Notes: a model not told the origin generated them from the sequence alone. Positions 42,523 to 51,743 are shown, numbered from the stretch's first letter. The stretch is 64,000 nucleotides of DNA from Guptibacillus algicola (GCF_020171805.1 NZ_JAIVAF010000003.1:186001-250000), one strand, 5' to 3'. A program made the numbers and translations.

Positions 42523-43050
42523 ATGAAGAAGAAAATAGCTATAATGCTTGGGGCATTGGGTTTCATCACAGTATTTTCATTTTATATGGATGGTTCTGAA
42601 GCGTTATACGGAAATGACAAGAATTCAATCGTTCAGGTGATTCAGTCGGTCGAAGGCTATGAAGATAAGAACATTGAACTGCTTGGAGTAAAAGATTTTG
42701 ATGATGTTAGGCTTGCAGGATTTCTATCGGATGAACGACCTTCTTATATCAAATTCCATAAAAATGAGCAGGGGAATTACGTATGGAATCATGTTGAACG
42801 TAGGGGAGAAGACTCCCTTAGTATGTTCTTACCTTTAGTAGGAAGCTCAAAAAAGATTATGTTTATCACAAATTCGAAAAATGACGTTGCTGGAATGACT
42901 GTAGACATAAACGGAAAAACAATTGAACAAGGATTTCCTTCTCATCAGCCTTCTGTTACCTGGGTCGATCTACCAATAACGAACAGTTATGTTTTTCAGA
43001 ACTATACTTATTTTGATCAGGCGGGTAATGAGATAAAGCAAGTAAAGTAA
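42523..43050 (+). CDS. Secreted or membrane-anchored protein, unknown
   Basis: This 175-residue protein has an N-terminal signal or anchor (MKKKIAIMLGALGFITVFSFY), then a soluble domain of about 145 residues. ATG 42523 follows TTGGGGGAGAG. Not recognised. Confidence 0.6.
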   Translation: MKKKIAIMLGALGFITVFSFYMDGSEALYGNDKNSIVQVIQSVEGYEDKNIELLGVKDFDDVRLAGFLSDERPSYIKFHKNEQGNYVWNHVERRGEDSLSMFLPLVGSSKKIMFITNSKNDVAGMTVDINGKTIEQGFPSHQPSVTWVDLPITNSYVFQNYTYFDQAGNEIKQVK

Positions 43051-43080
43051 TTGCTAACATTTCAAAGGGGAGAGAGCCTG

Positions 43081-43617
43081 TTGATTAGAGAAATGACGAC
43101 AGAAGATCTACCAGTATTGGTCGGTATTTATAAAGAAACATTTCTAGCGAGTCATAAGGGCTTTTTACCTCGTGCATTGCTAGAGACGGTGACAGATCAA
43201 ACAGTCCTTGATCGATTCCATCGAATTTTCGGAAGTGAGGTTCGACGCCCTTTTTGCTTTGTGAAAGAGATTGATAACAGTGCTATTGGTTTTGTGCTTG
43301 GTACGTTTGCATTGAATCCTCCGAAAGGCTACAAGGGTGAAATCAAGATGTTGTATGTGTTACCGGAGTATCAACAGTCTGGAGTAGGAAAGCAGCTTCT
43401 ACAAAAAGCTGTTCAGCATTTCATAAACCATAACGTAGAGACGATGTTTATCGGAACATTCAAGGATAATACAGTAGGTAGAGGGTTTTACGAACGGTTA
43501 GATGGAGAGGTCATTAGTGAGCAAACGGACGTCATCCATGGTCATCCACTCGTCACAGTAAACTATGGCTGGTCTTCCATTGGTACCATTTTTGATGAAC
43601 CATTTTATGACAATTAA
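43081..43617 (+). CDS. GNAT acetyltransferase
   Basis: This 178-residue protein has the acetyl-CoA motif LPEYQQSGVGKQLL preceded by IKMLYV, and the C-terminal RGFYERLDG block. TTG 43081 follows AAAGGGGAGAGAG. Substrate unknown. It is the first of four GNAT genes in 3.8 kb. Confidence 0.82.
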   Translation: MIREMTTEDLPVLVGIYKETFLASHKGFLPRALLETVTDQTVLDRFHRIFGSEVRRPFCFVKEIDNSAIGFVLGTFALNPPKGYKGEIKMLYVLPEYQQSGVGKQLLQKAVQHFINHNVETMFIGTFKDNTVGRGFYERLDGEVISEQTDVIHGHPLVTVNYGWSSIGTIFDEPFYDN

Positions 43618-43672
43618 CCTGTAGAGCACGTGATAATCTGTTAAACTATGGAAGAAGACGGAGGTGGTAGTG

Positions 43673-44500
43673 GTGAGTAAGCTAGAGGCAAGGTTACGAG
43701 AGTTAGATTGTGAGACGGAGCGAGTTGATCTGGACGTTCTTCTTCAGGAGATGTTAAGTCAAATTGGTTCGACGGACCCTGTGCTGCGGGATGAGCTGAT
43801 TTACCAGACGTTTTGTAATTTGGTGTTGGAAGACCATCTTAGTGAAGAACAGTTGGTCAATACGTTAACAACATGTCTTGATGAGGACCATCTTTTCTTA
43901 AAGATTGGGCAGGAAAAAGGGGATGCGGTTTTCACTCGCTCATTTTCTGTTTTGATCGTTGCTTTAATTTTACATAAAGACCGTGAGTCATCACTTCTAT
44001 CACGTGAACGGGTTGAGAATGCGACTGAAGCGATCCTCCGTTATTTGCAAGAAGAGAGTGATATTAGAGGTTTTGTGAAGGGGAAAGGCTGGGCGCATAG
44101 TATTGCACATGGTGCAGATGCGCTTGATGAAGCGATTCGTCATGAAGCATTTCCAGTAGAGCGGATTGATTCCTGTCTGAATACAATTGCAGGCTGTCTT
44201 TTCAAAAAAGGTCTATACGTTGATGATGAAGACGAGCGGTTGTTGATGGCGATCGAGGCACTTCTTTCACGAGGATTAAAAGACGATGTTCTCGCAACGT
44301 GGGTAGACCGACTAGAGGATGAGCTATCATCATCTTTCGATCAAGAGGGCTTTAGCGTTGCATTTCTACATACGAAAGGGAACGTGCTAGGGTTCTTGAA
44401 GAGCTGTTATTTCAGGCTGAAGTTCAATCATGATGCAGAGGAAACCATGGCTGCAATTGAGGACGTGCTAGAGAAATGGACGAAAAAGTTCTATAGCTGA
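43673..44500 (+). CDS. DUF2785 family protein
   Basis: This 275-residue all-helical protein contains GKGWAHSIAHGADALDEA, the hallmark of DUF2785. GTG 43673 follows GGAGGTGG. Function unknown. Confidence 0.8.
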   Translation: MSKLEARLRELDCETERVDLDVLLQEMLSQIGSTDPVLRDELIYQTFCNLVLEDHLSEEQLVNTLTTCLDEDHLFLKIGQEKGDAVFTRSFSVLIVALILHKDRESSLLSRERVENATEAILRYLQEESDIRGFVKGKGWAHSIAHGADALDEAIRHEAFPVERIDSCLNTIAGCLFKKGLYVDDEDERLLMAIEALLSRGLKDDVLATWVDRLEDELSSSFDQEGFSVAFLHTKGNVLGFLKSCYFRLKFNHDAEETMAAIEDVLEKWTKKFYS

Positions 44501-44514
44501 AAGTGGTGAATGAC

Positions 44515-44637
44515 TTGAAGAAGCGAAAAGAGAAAGGGTTCTTGAAAGACTTTGCAGAATATACGTTCTTTGAGGTCCTCGCAAATATCATCATGCTGAT
44601 CCCGAGAATGATCATTCGCTTATTTAATACCGTGTAA
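44515..44637 (+). CDS. Small basic protein with amphipathic/hydrophobic C-terminus
   Basis: This 40-residue product begins KKRKEKGFLKDFAEY and has one hydrophobic stretch (VLANIIMLIPRMIIRLF). TTG 44515 has GTGGTGA seven bases upstream. It lies between the DUF2785 and GNAT genes with short gaps, which supports real expression. Confidence 0.5.
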   Translation: MKKRKEKGFLKDFAEYTFFEVLANIIMLIPRMIIRLFNTV

Positions 44638-44648
44638 AGGAGATCAGG

Positions 44649-45122
44649 ATGATTACGTTTGTGAAGAGTGATGGACCATCGGACGTGGAGAAGGATATTT
44701 TCAATACGAACCCAGCTTATAATGTGATCGCATTTGATAAAGAGAAGCTAGACGAGTCAGATCTTATGCAGCAATACAGAGAAGTGGAAGCGTTTAATAC
44801 TGAGCGTTACTTCATTAAAAAGAATGATAGCACGATCGGAATAATAGAGTATGGCATGGAAAGTCCTCGTTCTGGGAAACCGTGGCTGAGCTTACTGCTG
44901 ATCGATGGAAGGGACCAGGGGCGTGGGTATGCTAAGAAAGTTTTCGCCATGTATGAAAACATGATGAAAGAAAAGAATGCAGACATCATTCAAATTGCCG
45001 TACATGCTGAAAATACTCACGGGCTACGGTTTTGGCGATCACTTGGATTTGAAATCTATGATGAGCGTGTGTACGAAGGAAAGCAGTATTATAGTTTGGA
45101 TAAGAAGTTAGCGGGGTTGTAA
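44649..45122 (+). CDS. GNAT acetyltransferase
   Basis: This 157-residue protein has LLLIDGRDQGRGYAKKVF, the acetyl-CoA loop, and NTHGLRFWRSLGFEIYDERVY, typical of GNAT C-termini. AAAGGAGATCAGG precedes the ATG. It is followed by a small membrane protein gene two bases later. Confidence 0.82.
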   Translation: MITFVKSDGPSDVEKDIFNTNPAYNVIAFDKEKLDESDLMQQYREVEAFNTERYFIKKNDSTIGIIEYGMESPRSGKPWLSLLLIDGRDQGRGYAKKVFAMYENMMKEKNADIIQIAVHAENTHGLRFWRSLGFEIYDERVYEGKQYYSLDKKLAGL

Positions 45123-45124
45123 GG

Positions 45125-45331
45125 ATGCAGAGTGAGGCAGTTAGAAATGGGATGAATAAGTATCTATCTACCTTTTTGATTTGGTTTTCAGGACATTTTG
45201 TTGTAGATCTCTTTAATGGTAATCCCTTTACTTGGTGGGAGTATTTTTTTATAGCTTTATTAACAATGCTTTTCCACATGTTTTTTTCCTGGGCGTGGAA
45301 ATCGAAGGAGTATAAGAAGAGAGAACAGTAA
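45125..45331 (+). CDS. Small membrane protein, unknown
   Basis: This 68-residue protein has two spans and a charged C-terminus (KSKEYKKREQ). The start lies two bases after the GNAT stop, with weak AAGG before it. No family recognised. Confidence 0.5.
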   Translation: MQSEAVRNGMNKYLSTFLIWFSGHFVVDLFNGNPFTWWEYFFIALLTMLFHMFFSWAWKSKEYKKREQ

Positions 45332-45344
45332 ATTGTTTAGGGAG

Positions 45345-45357
45345 GGGGTCTGACCCC
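45345..45357. repeat. Short palindrome GGGGTCTGACCCC over a ribosome site
   Basis: GGGGT and ACCCC pair around CTG. The 5' arm is part of the GGAGGGGG ribosome site of the next gene. It resembles short dispersed palindromes seen elsewhere in Bacillus intergenic DNA (a related GGATCTGACCC lies at about 31408). Confidence 0.45.
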
Positions 45358-45358
45358 A

Positions 45359-45739
45359 ATGCTTATTTATTTACTTGTCGTGATCCTCATCTACCTATTC
45401 ATAAGTGAGATCTACATGAAACGAAAACTAGGTATTAAAAGTCAAAATAGATGGATCTTCCATGAAGAAAGATATAAAGTATCGATCGCAATCGATGTTT
45501 TACTTCTTATTATATTTATCTTTCTAACCTTTGAATTTTTGCTTGAGCGACCGCATTACTCAACGATTGTGAAATTAAGTCCATCGTTCATCATGATGTT
45601 TCTTACTTCCATTAATAGAGGAATCGAAGAATATCTTCAAGATCGTTCGAGTAAAACGTACTACCATGATTGGTTAGCTGCGTTTATGATGGTACTCACA
45701 TTTGGAATTATGTATTTTGGGGAAGAAGGATACTTTTAG
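45359..45739 (+). CDS. Membrane protein, DUF4181-like
   Basis: This 126-residue protein has four spans and contains MKRKLGI...WIFHEERYK and RGIEEYLQDRSSKTYYHDW, which fits DUF4181. Function unknown. Confidence 0.65.
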   Translation: MLIYLLVVILIYLFISEIYMKRKLGIKSQNRWIFHEERYKVSIAIDVLLLIIFIFLTFEFLLERPHYSTIVKLSPSFIMMFLTSINRGIEEYLQDRSSKTYYHDWLAAFMMVLTFGIMYFGEEGYF

Positions 45740-45805
45740 GCGGCTTATCCAGGTTTGGTAAGCTGTTTTTTACTAGATTAGGATCATGAAGGTAGAGGTG
45801 AAGAT

Positions 45806-46303
45806 ATGCCGTACAACATAAGAGAAATGACAATGTCAGATTGGGACGACGTGAAAGAAATCTATCGATTAGGAATCGAGACAGGAAATGCTACGTTTGA
45901 GTATAACGTACCTACATATGAAAGCTTCACCGCTAACGTGGTTCCACAATGTACGTTAGTAGCAACTGACGAAAGTGGCTTACAAGGCTTTTGCAAGCTA
46001 AACAAATCGTCAAACCGATACGTGTATCGAGGAGTTGGAGAAGTAAGCGTCTATGTCCACCCCCGTGAGAAAGGTAAGGGACTAGGGGATGAGCTACTAA
46101 AAACGCTTATCCAACGCTCAGAGAACGCTAGCTTTTGGACACTCACTGCTGGGATCTTTCATGAAAATAGTGCAAGCATCCATCTTCATAAAAAGCATGG
46201 GTTTAAGGAAGTAGGCGTGCGTGAAAAGGTCGGTCACATGCAAGATGGACGATGGAGAGATGTGATTCTGTTTGAAAGAAGAAGTGAAGTAGTCGGCGTT
46301 TAG
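45806..46303 (+). CDS. GNAT acetyltransferase, phosphinothricin/MnaT-like
   Basis: This 165-residue protein resembles the Pat/MnaT group of N-acyltransferases: EVSVYVHPREKGKGLG, HENSASIHLHKKHGF, VGHMQDGRWRDVILFER. The group acetylates methionine sulfone, methionine sulfoximine or phosphinothricin-like amino acids; the exact target is open. GGTAGAGGTGAAG precedes the ATG. Confidence 0.82.
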   Translation: MPYNIREMTMSDWDDVKEIYRLGIETGNATFEYNVPTYESFTANVVPQCTLVATDESGLQGFCKLNKSSNRYVYRGVGEVSVYVHPREKGKGLGDELLKTLIQRSENASFWTLTAGIFHENSASIHLHKKHGFKEVGVREKVGHMQDGRWRDVILFERRSEVVGV

Positions 46304-46366
46304 GGTGGTGTATTATGAACGAAACAGCTTTCTTGAGAAACAACTATCGTTGAAGGAGATGAGGGA

Positions 46367-46852
46367 ATGCTTAGGTTGCAAAAAGTGAAGGCCAGCGAAG
46401 AGAAACTATTACATAATGTCATGCAATATTATTTTTATGAGTTTAGTAAGTATATCCCTGAAATAAGGTTAGAACAGAATGGAGCATACAAGCCATTTGA
46501 ATTAGAAAAGTATTGGAGTGACAGTAACTTTCATGCTTATTTTATTAAGGTAGAAGATGAATTGATTGGGTTCGCGCTTGTGGAAAGTGCACATGAATCA
46601 AGTCCTAATACGATTCAAGAATTCTTTATCATGGCTAAGCATAGTGGCAAGGGTTATGGAAAGCAAATTGCTACTAGACTATTCACAATGTTTCCAGGTG
46701 ATTGGGAAATTACTCAAATAGAAAAAAACAAACCTGCTCAACTTTTTTGGCGAAGTTTGATTAACGAAATAACTAATGGTGAATTCACAGAGAGGGTTGA
46801 AGGGGGAAAATATCTTCAATTGTTTAATACTGAAGCATTTGATGAACAGTAA
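46367..46852 (+). CDS. GNAT acetyltransferase
   Basis: This 161-residue protein has FFIMAKHSGKGYGKQIATRLF as its acetyl-CoA motif and ends with ...FWRSLINEI.... Substrate unknown. AAGGAGATGAGGG precedes the ATG. Confidence 0.78.
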   Translation: MLRLQKVKASEEKLLHNVMQYYFYEFSKYIPEIRLEQNGAYKPFELEKYWSDSNFHAYFIKVEDELIGFALVESAHESSPNTIQEFFIMAKHSGKGYGKQIATRLFTMFPGDWEITQIEKNKPAQLFWRSLINEITNGEFTERVEGGKYLQLFNTEAFDEQ

Positions 46853-46920
46853 ATAGAATAATCTTATTTGATGTAACGGACTTTCCACCTTAGTTTGTCA
46901 TATCGGTGAGGAGGGGTAAA

Positions 46921-47145
46921 TTGTTCTACTTGAAAATAGGGATAAATATACTTATTCCTTTCATTATTATCTTTTTAGTTTTTTCAACTTTTATGGGGTA
47001 TATTGCTGAGTCTATTAGGGATTATTACAACTTCAAATGGTTGGCATTAATAGTGATGTTTGCAGGGTATATTCTTCAATTCTTTAAAAAGACAATTGGT
47101 TTGATTGTTGTCGGGTTCAGTATCTATTTATGGTTTTTGTTTTAG
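46921..47145 (+). CDS. Small membrane protein, unknown
   Basis: This 74-residue protein has three hydrophobic segments. TTG 46921 follows GGTGAGGAGGGG at a good distance. Not recognised. Confidence 0.5.
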   Translation: MFYLKIGINILIPFIIIFLVFSTFMGYIAESIRDYYNFKWLALIVMFAGYILQFFKKTIGLIVVGFSIYLWFLF

Positions 47146-47256
47146 TTTGCAGTTGGAATTGAAATGCAAGAAGTGGGAGCTTTTCTATAATCAGATAAGC
47201 TTTCATTTCTATTAAGCAAAGGGTAATTAACGATGAAGACTAAAAGGAGGTTATTG

Positions 47257-47445
47257 ATGGTAAAAACAAACCTTCGAAGAATCCTATTTCCTTTAGGTGT
47301 TTGGATAACTGCAATTGGAATTGCTTTCAATGAAAGCTTCATTAAAGAGATCCCAGATTATCTATCAGTTCTGTCCATACCTCTTTTGATTAGTGGATTA
47401 GTTTTGATTGTCGCTTCTAATTTCTTTAGAAAAAAACAGACATAG
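47257..47445 (+). CDS. Small membrane protein, unknown
   Basis: This 62-residue protein has two spans. ATG 47257 is preferred because AAAAGGAGG lies just upstream; an earlier ATG (47233) precedes that site. Not recognised. Confidence 0.5.
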   Translation: MVKTNLRRILFPLGVWITAIGIAFNESFIKEIPDYLSVLSIPLLISGLVLIVASNFFRKKQT

Positions 47446-47562
47446 TCCCCAATCTCCTAATTCGGGAGCGTTTCTATTAAAGGCATAAAAAAACTATTTG
47501 TTAAATTAATAGGCAGATGGGCAGTTTCATTGAATGACTCTGTTTAAGATTTGAGGTGAAAG

Positions 47563-48189
47563 ATGAACAATCACTGGAATGAATGGATCTATAAGTTATG
47601 GGCTCCTTTCTACGATAAGTTTTTTAACACTGGGAAATTCCTGAACGCACGGAAAGAGATTTTTAGTAAAACCCATTTTGTGAAAAACCAAAGGATACTA
47701 GTTGTGGGAGTAGGAACTGGGGCAGAACTAGAGCAGATCGATCACACAGAACTTAATATCACTGCGATCGATTATTCTGATGATATGCTAAAGAGAGCAA
47801 AAGCAAAATTTAATGGTTCATCGATACAATTCTTAAAGATGGATGCTCAGCAAATGAGTTTTCGAGATTGTGATTTTGATGTTGTGATAGGAAGTCTTGT
47901 GTTATCAGTTGTTCCAGATGCAGACACGTGTCTAAAAGAGATGGCGAGAGTCTTAAAACCAAATGGAGAATTGATCATTTTTGATAAGTTCAAACCAAAA
48001 GACAAAGGACTATCCCCGTTCAAAAAAGCTATTAGGCCGTTCATAAAACGACTAGGTACAGACATAGGAATTGACTTTGAGAAATTGCATGATAACCATA
48101 AAGAAACGTTATTCGTTAAAGAAGACAATCCCGCGATGTTAAATGGGATGTACAGAAAAATTATTCTTAACAAAGTGAGTAAGTATTAA
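47563..48189 (+). CDS. SAM-dependent methyltransferase (class I)
   Basis: This 208-residue protein has motif I VVGVGTGAELEQI, acidic ITAIDYSDDML, and DFDVVIGSLVLSVVPD plus VLKPNGELIIFDKF. It resembles UbiE/phospholipid methyltransferases. Substrate unknown. GAGGTGAAAG precedes the ATG. Confidence 0.82.
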   Translation: MNNHWNEWIYKLWAPFYDKFFNTGKFLNARKEIFSKTHFVKNQRILVVGVGTGAELEQIDHTELNITAIDYSDDMLKRAKAKFNGSSIQFLKMDAQQMSFRDCDFDVVIGSLVLSVVPDADTCLKEMARVLKPNGELIIFDKFKPKDKGLSPFKKAIRPFIKRLGTDIGIDFEKLHDNHKETLFVKEDNPAMLNGMYRKIILNKVSKY

Positions 48190-48248
48190 GCGACTTTATA
48201 ATGAATTCCAGTGTCAGTATAATCTAAAAATTGTTTAGGGTGATCAAC

Positions 48249-48671
48249 GTGTCTATTAAAGGTTTGAATCATTTTTTGTTCTCAGTTTCTAACTTGGAAC
48301 ATTCGATTGAGTTTTATAAGAATGTATTTGATGCTGAATTGTTAGTAAAAGGTAGAACGACAGCATACTTCGACCTCAATGGAATGTGGCTTGCTCTCAA
48401 TGAAGAGAAGGGCATTCCTCGTGAAGAAATAAAACAATCCTATACACATATTGCTTTTTCAATTGAGGAAGACGATTTTGAGAAAATGTACAAGAAACTA
48501 GTTGAGCTTGATGTAACGATCTTACCAGGTCGTCCAAGGGATAAGAAGGACAAGAAATCTATTTATTTTACTGACCCTGATGGTCATAAATTTGAATTCC
48601 ACACTGGAACTTTACAGGACAGGTTAGATTACTATAAAAATGAAAAACCACACATGGAATTTTACGACTGA
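48249..48671 (+). CDS. fosB: Bacillithiol transferase FosB (fosfomycin inactivation)
   Basis: This 140-residue glyoxalase-fold protein is very close to known Bacillus Fos[31 protein letters not shown], and [18 protein letters not shown]. Metal ligands are His8, His67 and Glu116. FosB opens the epoxide of fosfomycin by adding bacillithiol (or cysteine). GTG 48249 is chosen over the ATG 18 bases upstream, since known FosB proteins begin at this residue and TTAGGGTGATC lies before it. Intrinsic chromosomal fosB genes are common in Bacillus. Confidence 0.92.
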   Translation: MSIKGLNHFLFSVSNLEHSIEFYKNVFDAELLVKGRTTAYFDLNGMWLALNEEKGIPREEIKQSYTHIAFSIEEDDFEKMYKKLVELDVTILPGRPRDKKDKKSIYFTDPDGHKFEFHTGTLQDRLDYYKNEKPHMEFYD

Positions 48672-48708
48672 GGTACTCGCTGGATGTGAAGAAATAGGAA
48701 GGAAGAAC

Positions 48709-49281
48709 GTGGTGAAAGAAATAGTCTTTGTTACTACTAATAAAGGTAAAATTGCTTCTGCCGAGAAGGATTTACATAATATAAGGATTCTACCTATTGA
48801 AGCAGACTTAATTGAACCAAGAAGTGACGATATAAAAGAGATTGCAAAACACAAGGTTTTACAAGCATATGAAATTGTACAACGTCCATGCATCGCACTA
48901 GACTCTGGTTTCTTCATATTTCAATTAAACGGATTTCCAAAAGCCTATGTTAATCACATGTTAGAGACAATTGGTATACAGGGTGTCATAAAATTGCTAA
49001 GCGGAGAGGAGAACCGAAAAAGTGAGTTTAGGTCTTGTTTAGCTTACTACGATGGAGAAGTTATGAAGTTCTTTGAAAGTAAAGCTCCAGGAGAGATTTC
49101 AACTGAAATAAAAGGCAAAGATAATGAAAGAAAATGGTCAGATCTATGGTACATATTTATACCGGAACATTTCGAGAAAACATTAGCTGAATTTAGTGAA
49201 GATGATTTCATGCAGTATCACACTATAAAAGAAGACTCTTGCATGAAAAAGTTTGGAGAATGGTATAACACATACAATTGA
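48709..49281 (+). CDS. Ham1-type non-canonical purine NTP pyrophosphatase
   Basis: This protein of about 190 residues starts with IVFVTTNKGKIASAEK and has EARSD-like EPRSDDI, ALDSGFFI and FPKAYVNHM, the Ham1/RdgB family layout. Such enzymes hydrolyse ITP/XTP to monophosphates. It is divergent from housekeeping RdgB (E-PRSDD and DSGFFI for E-DG-TF-EN and DDSGL), so it may have another nucleotide substrate. GTG 48709 or 48712 follows AGGAAGGAAG; the open frame upstream overlaps fosB and is unlikely. Confidence 0.72.
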   Translation: MVKEIVFVTTNKGKIASAEKDLHNIRILPIEADLIEPRSDDIKEIAKHKVLQAYEIVQRPCIALDSGFFIFQLNGFPKAYVNHMLETIGIQGVIKLLSGEENRKSEFRSCLAYYDGEVMKFFESKAPGEISTEIKGKDNERKWSDLWYIFIPEHFEKTLAEFSEDDFMQYHTIKEDSCMKKFGEWYNTYN

Positions 49282-49307
49282 TAAATTAACTTGAAGAGGA
49301 AAATAAA

Positions 49308-50138
49308 ATGAGGATACTTATTTTAGGCGCAACAGGGTTTCTAGGTTCAACTGTCATACAATTGGCATCAGAGAACAAGAATATAAGTGTGTTTGGTACT
49401 TCCCGCTTCCCACATGAAAACTCTACTATTATTCAGGTGGATGTTACAACCAAAGAATCTATTAGGAAAGCAATTAAAGAAAGTAATCCAGAAGTTGTCG
49501 TCTGGTCGCTTATGAGTTTTGAAGAAGAAATCCACTTAATCAATGTAGGACTTAAGAATGTACTATCAGAATTAACGAACGATACAAAACTTATTTTTCT
49601 ATCAACTGATGGCGTTTTTGTTGAGGGTAAGGGAGAGTATTCGGAAAATGATCCAATTGGTATGCTTCCTAATGAAGCCCCCTTAGCTGAGTATGTGAAT
49701 GGTAAATCTATTGGAGAGAACTTAATCCGGCAAAATCACTCCAATCATATAATCCTTCGAACTGGTCCCTTATACGGGGGTAATCTGAATCAATCTATTG
49801 AAAAACGCACTTTAAACATGATTGAGAGAATCAAAGAAAATAAGCAGATCTATGCATGGGAAGATGTGTATAGAACGTTTGTTAATGTAACTGATTTATC
49901 GTGTTCGATTCTTGAGTTGCCTGAGATGAAGTATAATGGGACATTACATGTTGGTCCACAGGATAAAGTAAGCTACTATTCGTTTTTTAAAAATCGTTTA
50001 ACGGAACTTGGATGGGATACTAGCCTTCTAAGTCCAAGTAAGGTATCAAAAGAAGAATTCCCTTATCTATCGATCGATACGTCGTTACATACGAATAAGG
50101 CTCGACAATTGCTAAGAACTAAGTTTCGATCAGTTTAA
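49308..50138 (+). CDS. NAD(P)-dependent sugar epimerase/RmlD-like reductase
   Basis: This 276-residue Rossmann protein has GATGFLG at the N-terminus, FLSTDGVFVEGKGEYSE, and a Y-x3-K variant (YVNGKS), similar to dTDP-4-dehydrorhamnose reductase/extended SDR proteins. No polysaccharide genes are near, so the substrate is unknown. GAAGAGG precedes the ATG. Confidence 0.75.
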   Translation: MRILILGATGFLGSTVIQLASENKNISVFGTSRFPHENSTIIQVDVTTKESIRKAIKESNPEVVVWSLMSFEEEIHLINVGLKNVLSELTNDTKLIFLSTDGVFVEGKGEYSENDPIGMLPNEAPLAEYVNGKSIGENLIRQNHSNHIILRTGPLYGGNLNQSIEKRTLNMIERIKENKQIYAWEDVYRTFVNVTDLSCSILELPEMKYNGTLHVGPQDKVSYYSFFKNRLTELGWDTSLLSPSKVSKEEFPYLSIDTSLHTNKARQLLRTKFRSV

Positions 50139-50232
50139 GGAAATGGCTTTATCACTCTTACTACATCAAGTGCTTAGTCCTATCGTTAATTTATTTGGCA
50201 TACAACTATTTAAGAGAAGAGTAATTGTTTTG

Positions 50233-50267
50233 GGAGGTTATCCGTAATTAGGATAACCTCCTGTTTT
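50233..50267 (+). terminator. Terminator
   Basis: GGAGGTTATCC (50233-50243) pairs perfectly with GGATAACCTCC (50251-50261), followed by TGTTTTT. Confidence 0.88.
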
Positions 50268-50361
50268 TATGTAACAAGATTTATTTTTCTTTATTAAACA
50301 TGTGGAATATTGTTTGAATTAATTTCATTGATACCCGATGAGGACATTTCACCTGTTTGTC

Positions 50362-50391
50362 CACACCTTTACGCACCTTAATCATAAAATA
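50362..50391 (+). promoter_or_regulatory. Sigma-K-like promoter, first LVIVD gene
   Basis: CATAAAATA (50383-50391) fits the CATANNNTA -10 consensus of mother-cell sigma factors, and CACA (50362-50365) lies 17 bases upstream as a -35. It is 37 bases before the GTG start. Confidence 0.6.
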
Positions 50392-50427
50392 GTACAACCC
50401 TGATAGTTAGTATGGAGGTGTGAAAAA

Positions 50428-51480
50428 GTGAAATCTTGCTCAACGTTTTGCATTTGTAAAATCTTTAACAAATTACAAACAGGAGAGAATGTGAGTGTCC
50501 TTCCTAAGTATTCTGGTACAGCTGTTCCACTCACGTTTCTTTCTTATGATGAAACTACTGGCTGTGTAACGGTGAATGATCTAGAAGGTAGAACAATTAA
50601 ATTTAGCTGCAGTGATGTGGCGGGTCTAATATCTGGTCATGTGCCTCCACCTGTAACGGCTAGATTCCTCTATGTAGCAAACTTTAGAGAGGACACGGTA
50701 GATATATACGATATTATAGATCCTACATCTCCAGCACACGTAGGAGAATTTAATGCTGGCAATTTGGATGGACCTACCGGATTGGCGATTACAGGAACCA
50801 CTCTTTATGTGACAAATTATAATACTAGCACGATAGAAATTTACGATGTAACTAACCCTACATCTCCGGTGCATGTGGGACAGGTTACCGGAAATCTAGC
50901 TTCTCCTATTGCATTGGCTATAACAGGAACCATTCTTTATGTAGCAAACCAAAGTGATAACACCGTAGAAATTTATACTATTACTAATCCTACATCTCCG
51001 GTACATGTAGGTCAATTTAATGGTGGGAACTTAAGTGCTCCTACTGGATTGGTTATAACAGGAACCACTCTTTATGTATCGAATTTTAGTGATGACACGG
51101 TAGAAATTTATAATATCACTAATCCTAGCGCTCCTGTACATGCTGGACAATTTAATGCAGGGAATTTGAGAAATCCTGCAGGAATGGCTATAACAGGCGC
51201 CATTCTTTACGTATCAAATTTTGGTGACAACACGGTAGAAATTTATGATAGTACTAATGCTAGCGCTCCTGTCCACGTAGGACAATTTAATGGTGGGAAC
51301 TTAGTAAACCCTGCACCATTGGCGATTACAGGAACTACACTTTACGTAGGAAATTTTAATGATGATAATGTAGAGATCTATGATATCACCAACCCTATAA
51401 ATCCGGTACATGTAGGAGAGTTTAATGGCGTGAATTTAGGTGGGCCATTTGGGCTGGCGATAATTTCGGTGTTCGGTTAA
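50428..51480 (+). CDS. LVIVD-repeat beta-propeller protein, likely spore surface (copy 1)
   Basis: This 350-residue protein has no signal peptide. Residues 1-78 form a Cys-containing domain (CSTFCICKIFN, TGCVTVNDLEGRTIKFSCSD), followed by PPPVTA and six repeats of about 43 residues with core LYVANF..DTVEIYDITNP..PVHVGQFNGGNL. These are LVIVD repeats, forming a six-bladed propeller. Without a signal peptide but with a sigma-K-like promoter, it is best explained as a mother-cell product placed on the spore coat or exosporium (inference). The GTG start follows TATGGAGGTGTG. Confidence 0.8.
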   Translation: MKSCSTFCICKIFNKLQTGENVSVLPKYSGTAVPLTFLSYDETTGCVTVNDLEGRTIKFSCSDVAGLISGHVPPPVTARFLYVANFREDTVDIYDIIDPTSPAHVGEFNAGNLDGPTGLAITGTTLYVTNYNTSTIEIYDVTNPTSPVHVGQVTGNLASPIALAITGTILYVANQSDNTVEIYTITNPTSPVHVGQFNGGNLSAPTGLVITGTTLYVSNFSDDTVEIYNITNPSAPVHAGQFNAGNLRNPAGMAITGAILYVSNFGDNTVEIYDSTNASAPVHVGQFNGGNLVNPAPLAITGTTLYVGNFNDDNVEIYDITNPINPVHVGEFNGVNLGGPFGLAIISVFG

Positions 51481-51580
51481 AAGATGTGGTAGTAGAGAGG
51501 TAGAAAAATAGTGTGGCTACCTAAAGAATAACCAAAAAATTAGTAACTAGAATTGATTGACTAATCTTATAATATCATTC

Positions 51581-51616
51581 GGGAGCTTATCTTTAATTGT
51601 GATAAGCTCTCGTTTT
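51581..51616 (+). terminator. Terminator between the LVIVD paralogues
   Basis: GAGCTTATC (51583-51591) pairs with GATAAGCTC (51601-51609), extended by outer pairs, then GTTTT. Confidence 0.8.
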
Positions 51617-51713
51617 CATGTAATAAAAATTTAGTCTTCTTTTTTTTAGCAAGTGAATCATCGTTTGTAATAATCTCCTTGGAACCTGTTGAGGTGAATT
51701 TCACCAGTTTGTC

Positions 51714-51743
51714 CACACCTTTCCACTTCCTAATCATAAACTA
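51714..51743 (+). promoter_or_regulatory. Sigma-K-like promoter, second LVIVD gene
   Basis: CATAAACTA (51735-51743) and CACA (51714-51717) are 17 bases apart, exactly as in the first copy. The region from about 51705 to the start is nearly identical to that before the first gene. Confidence 0.6.
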
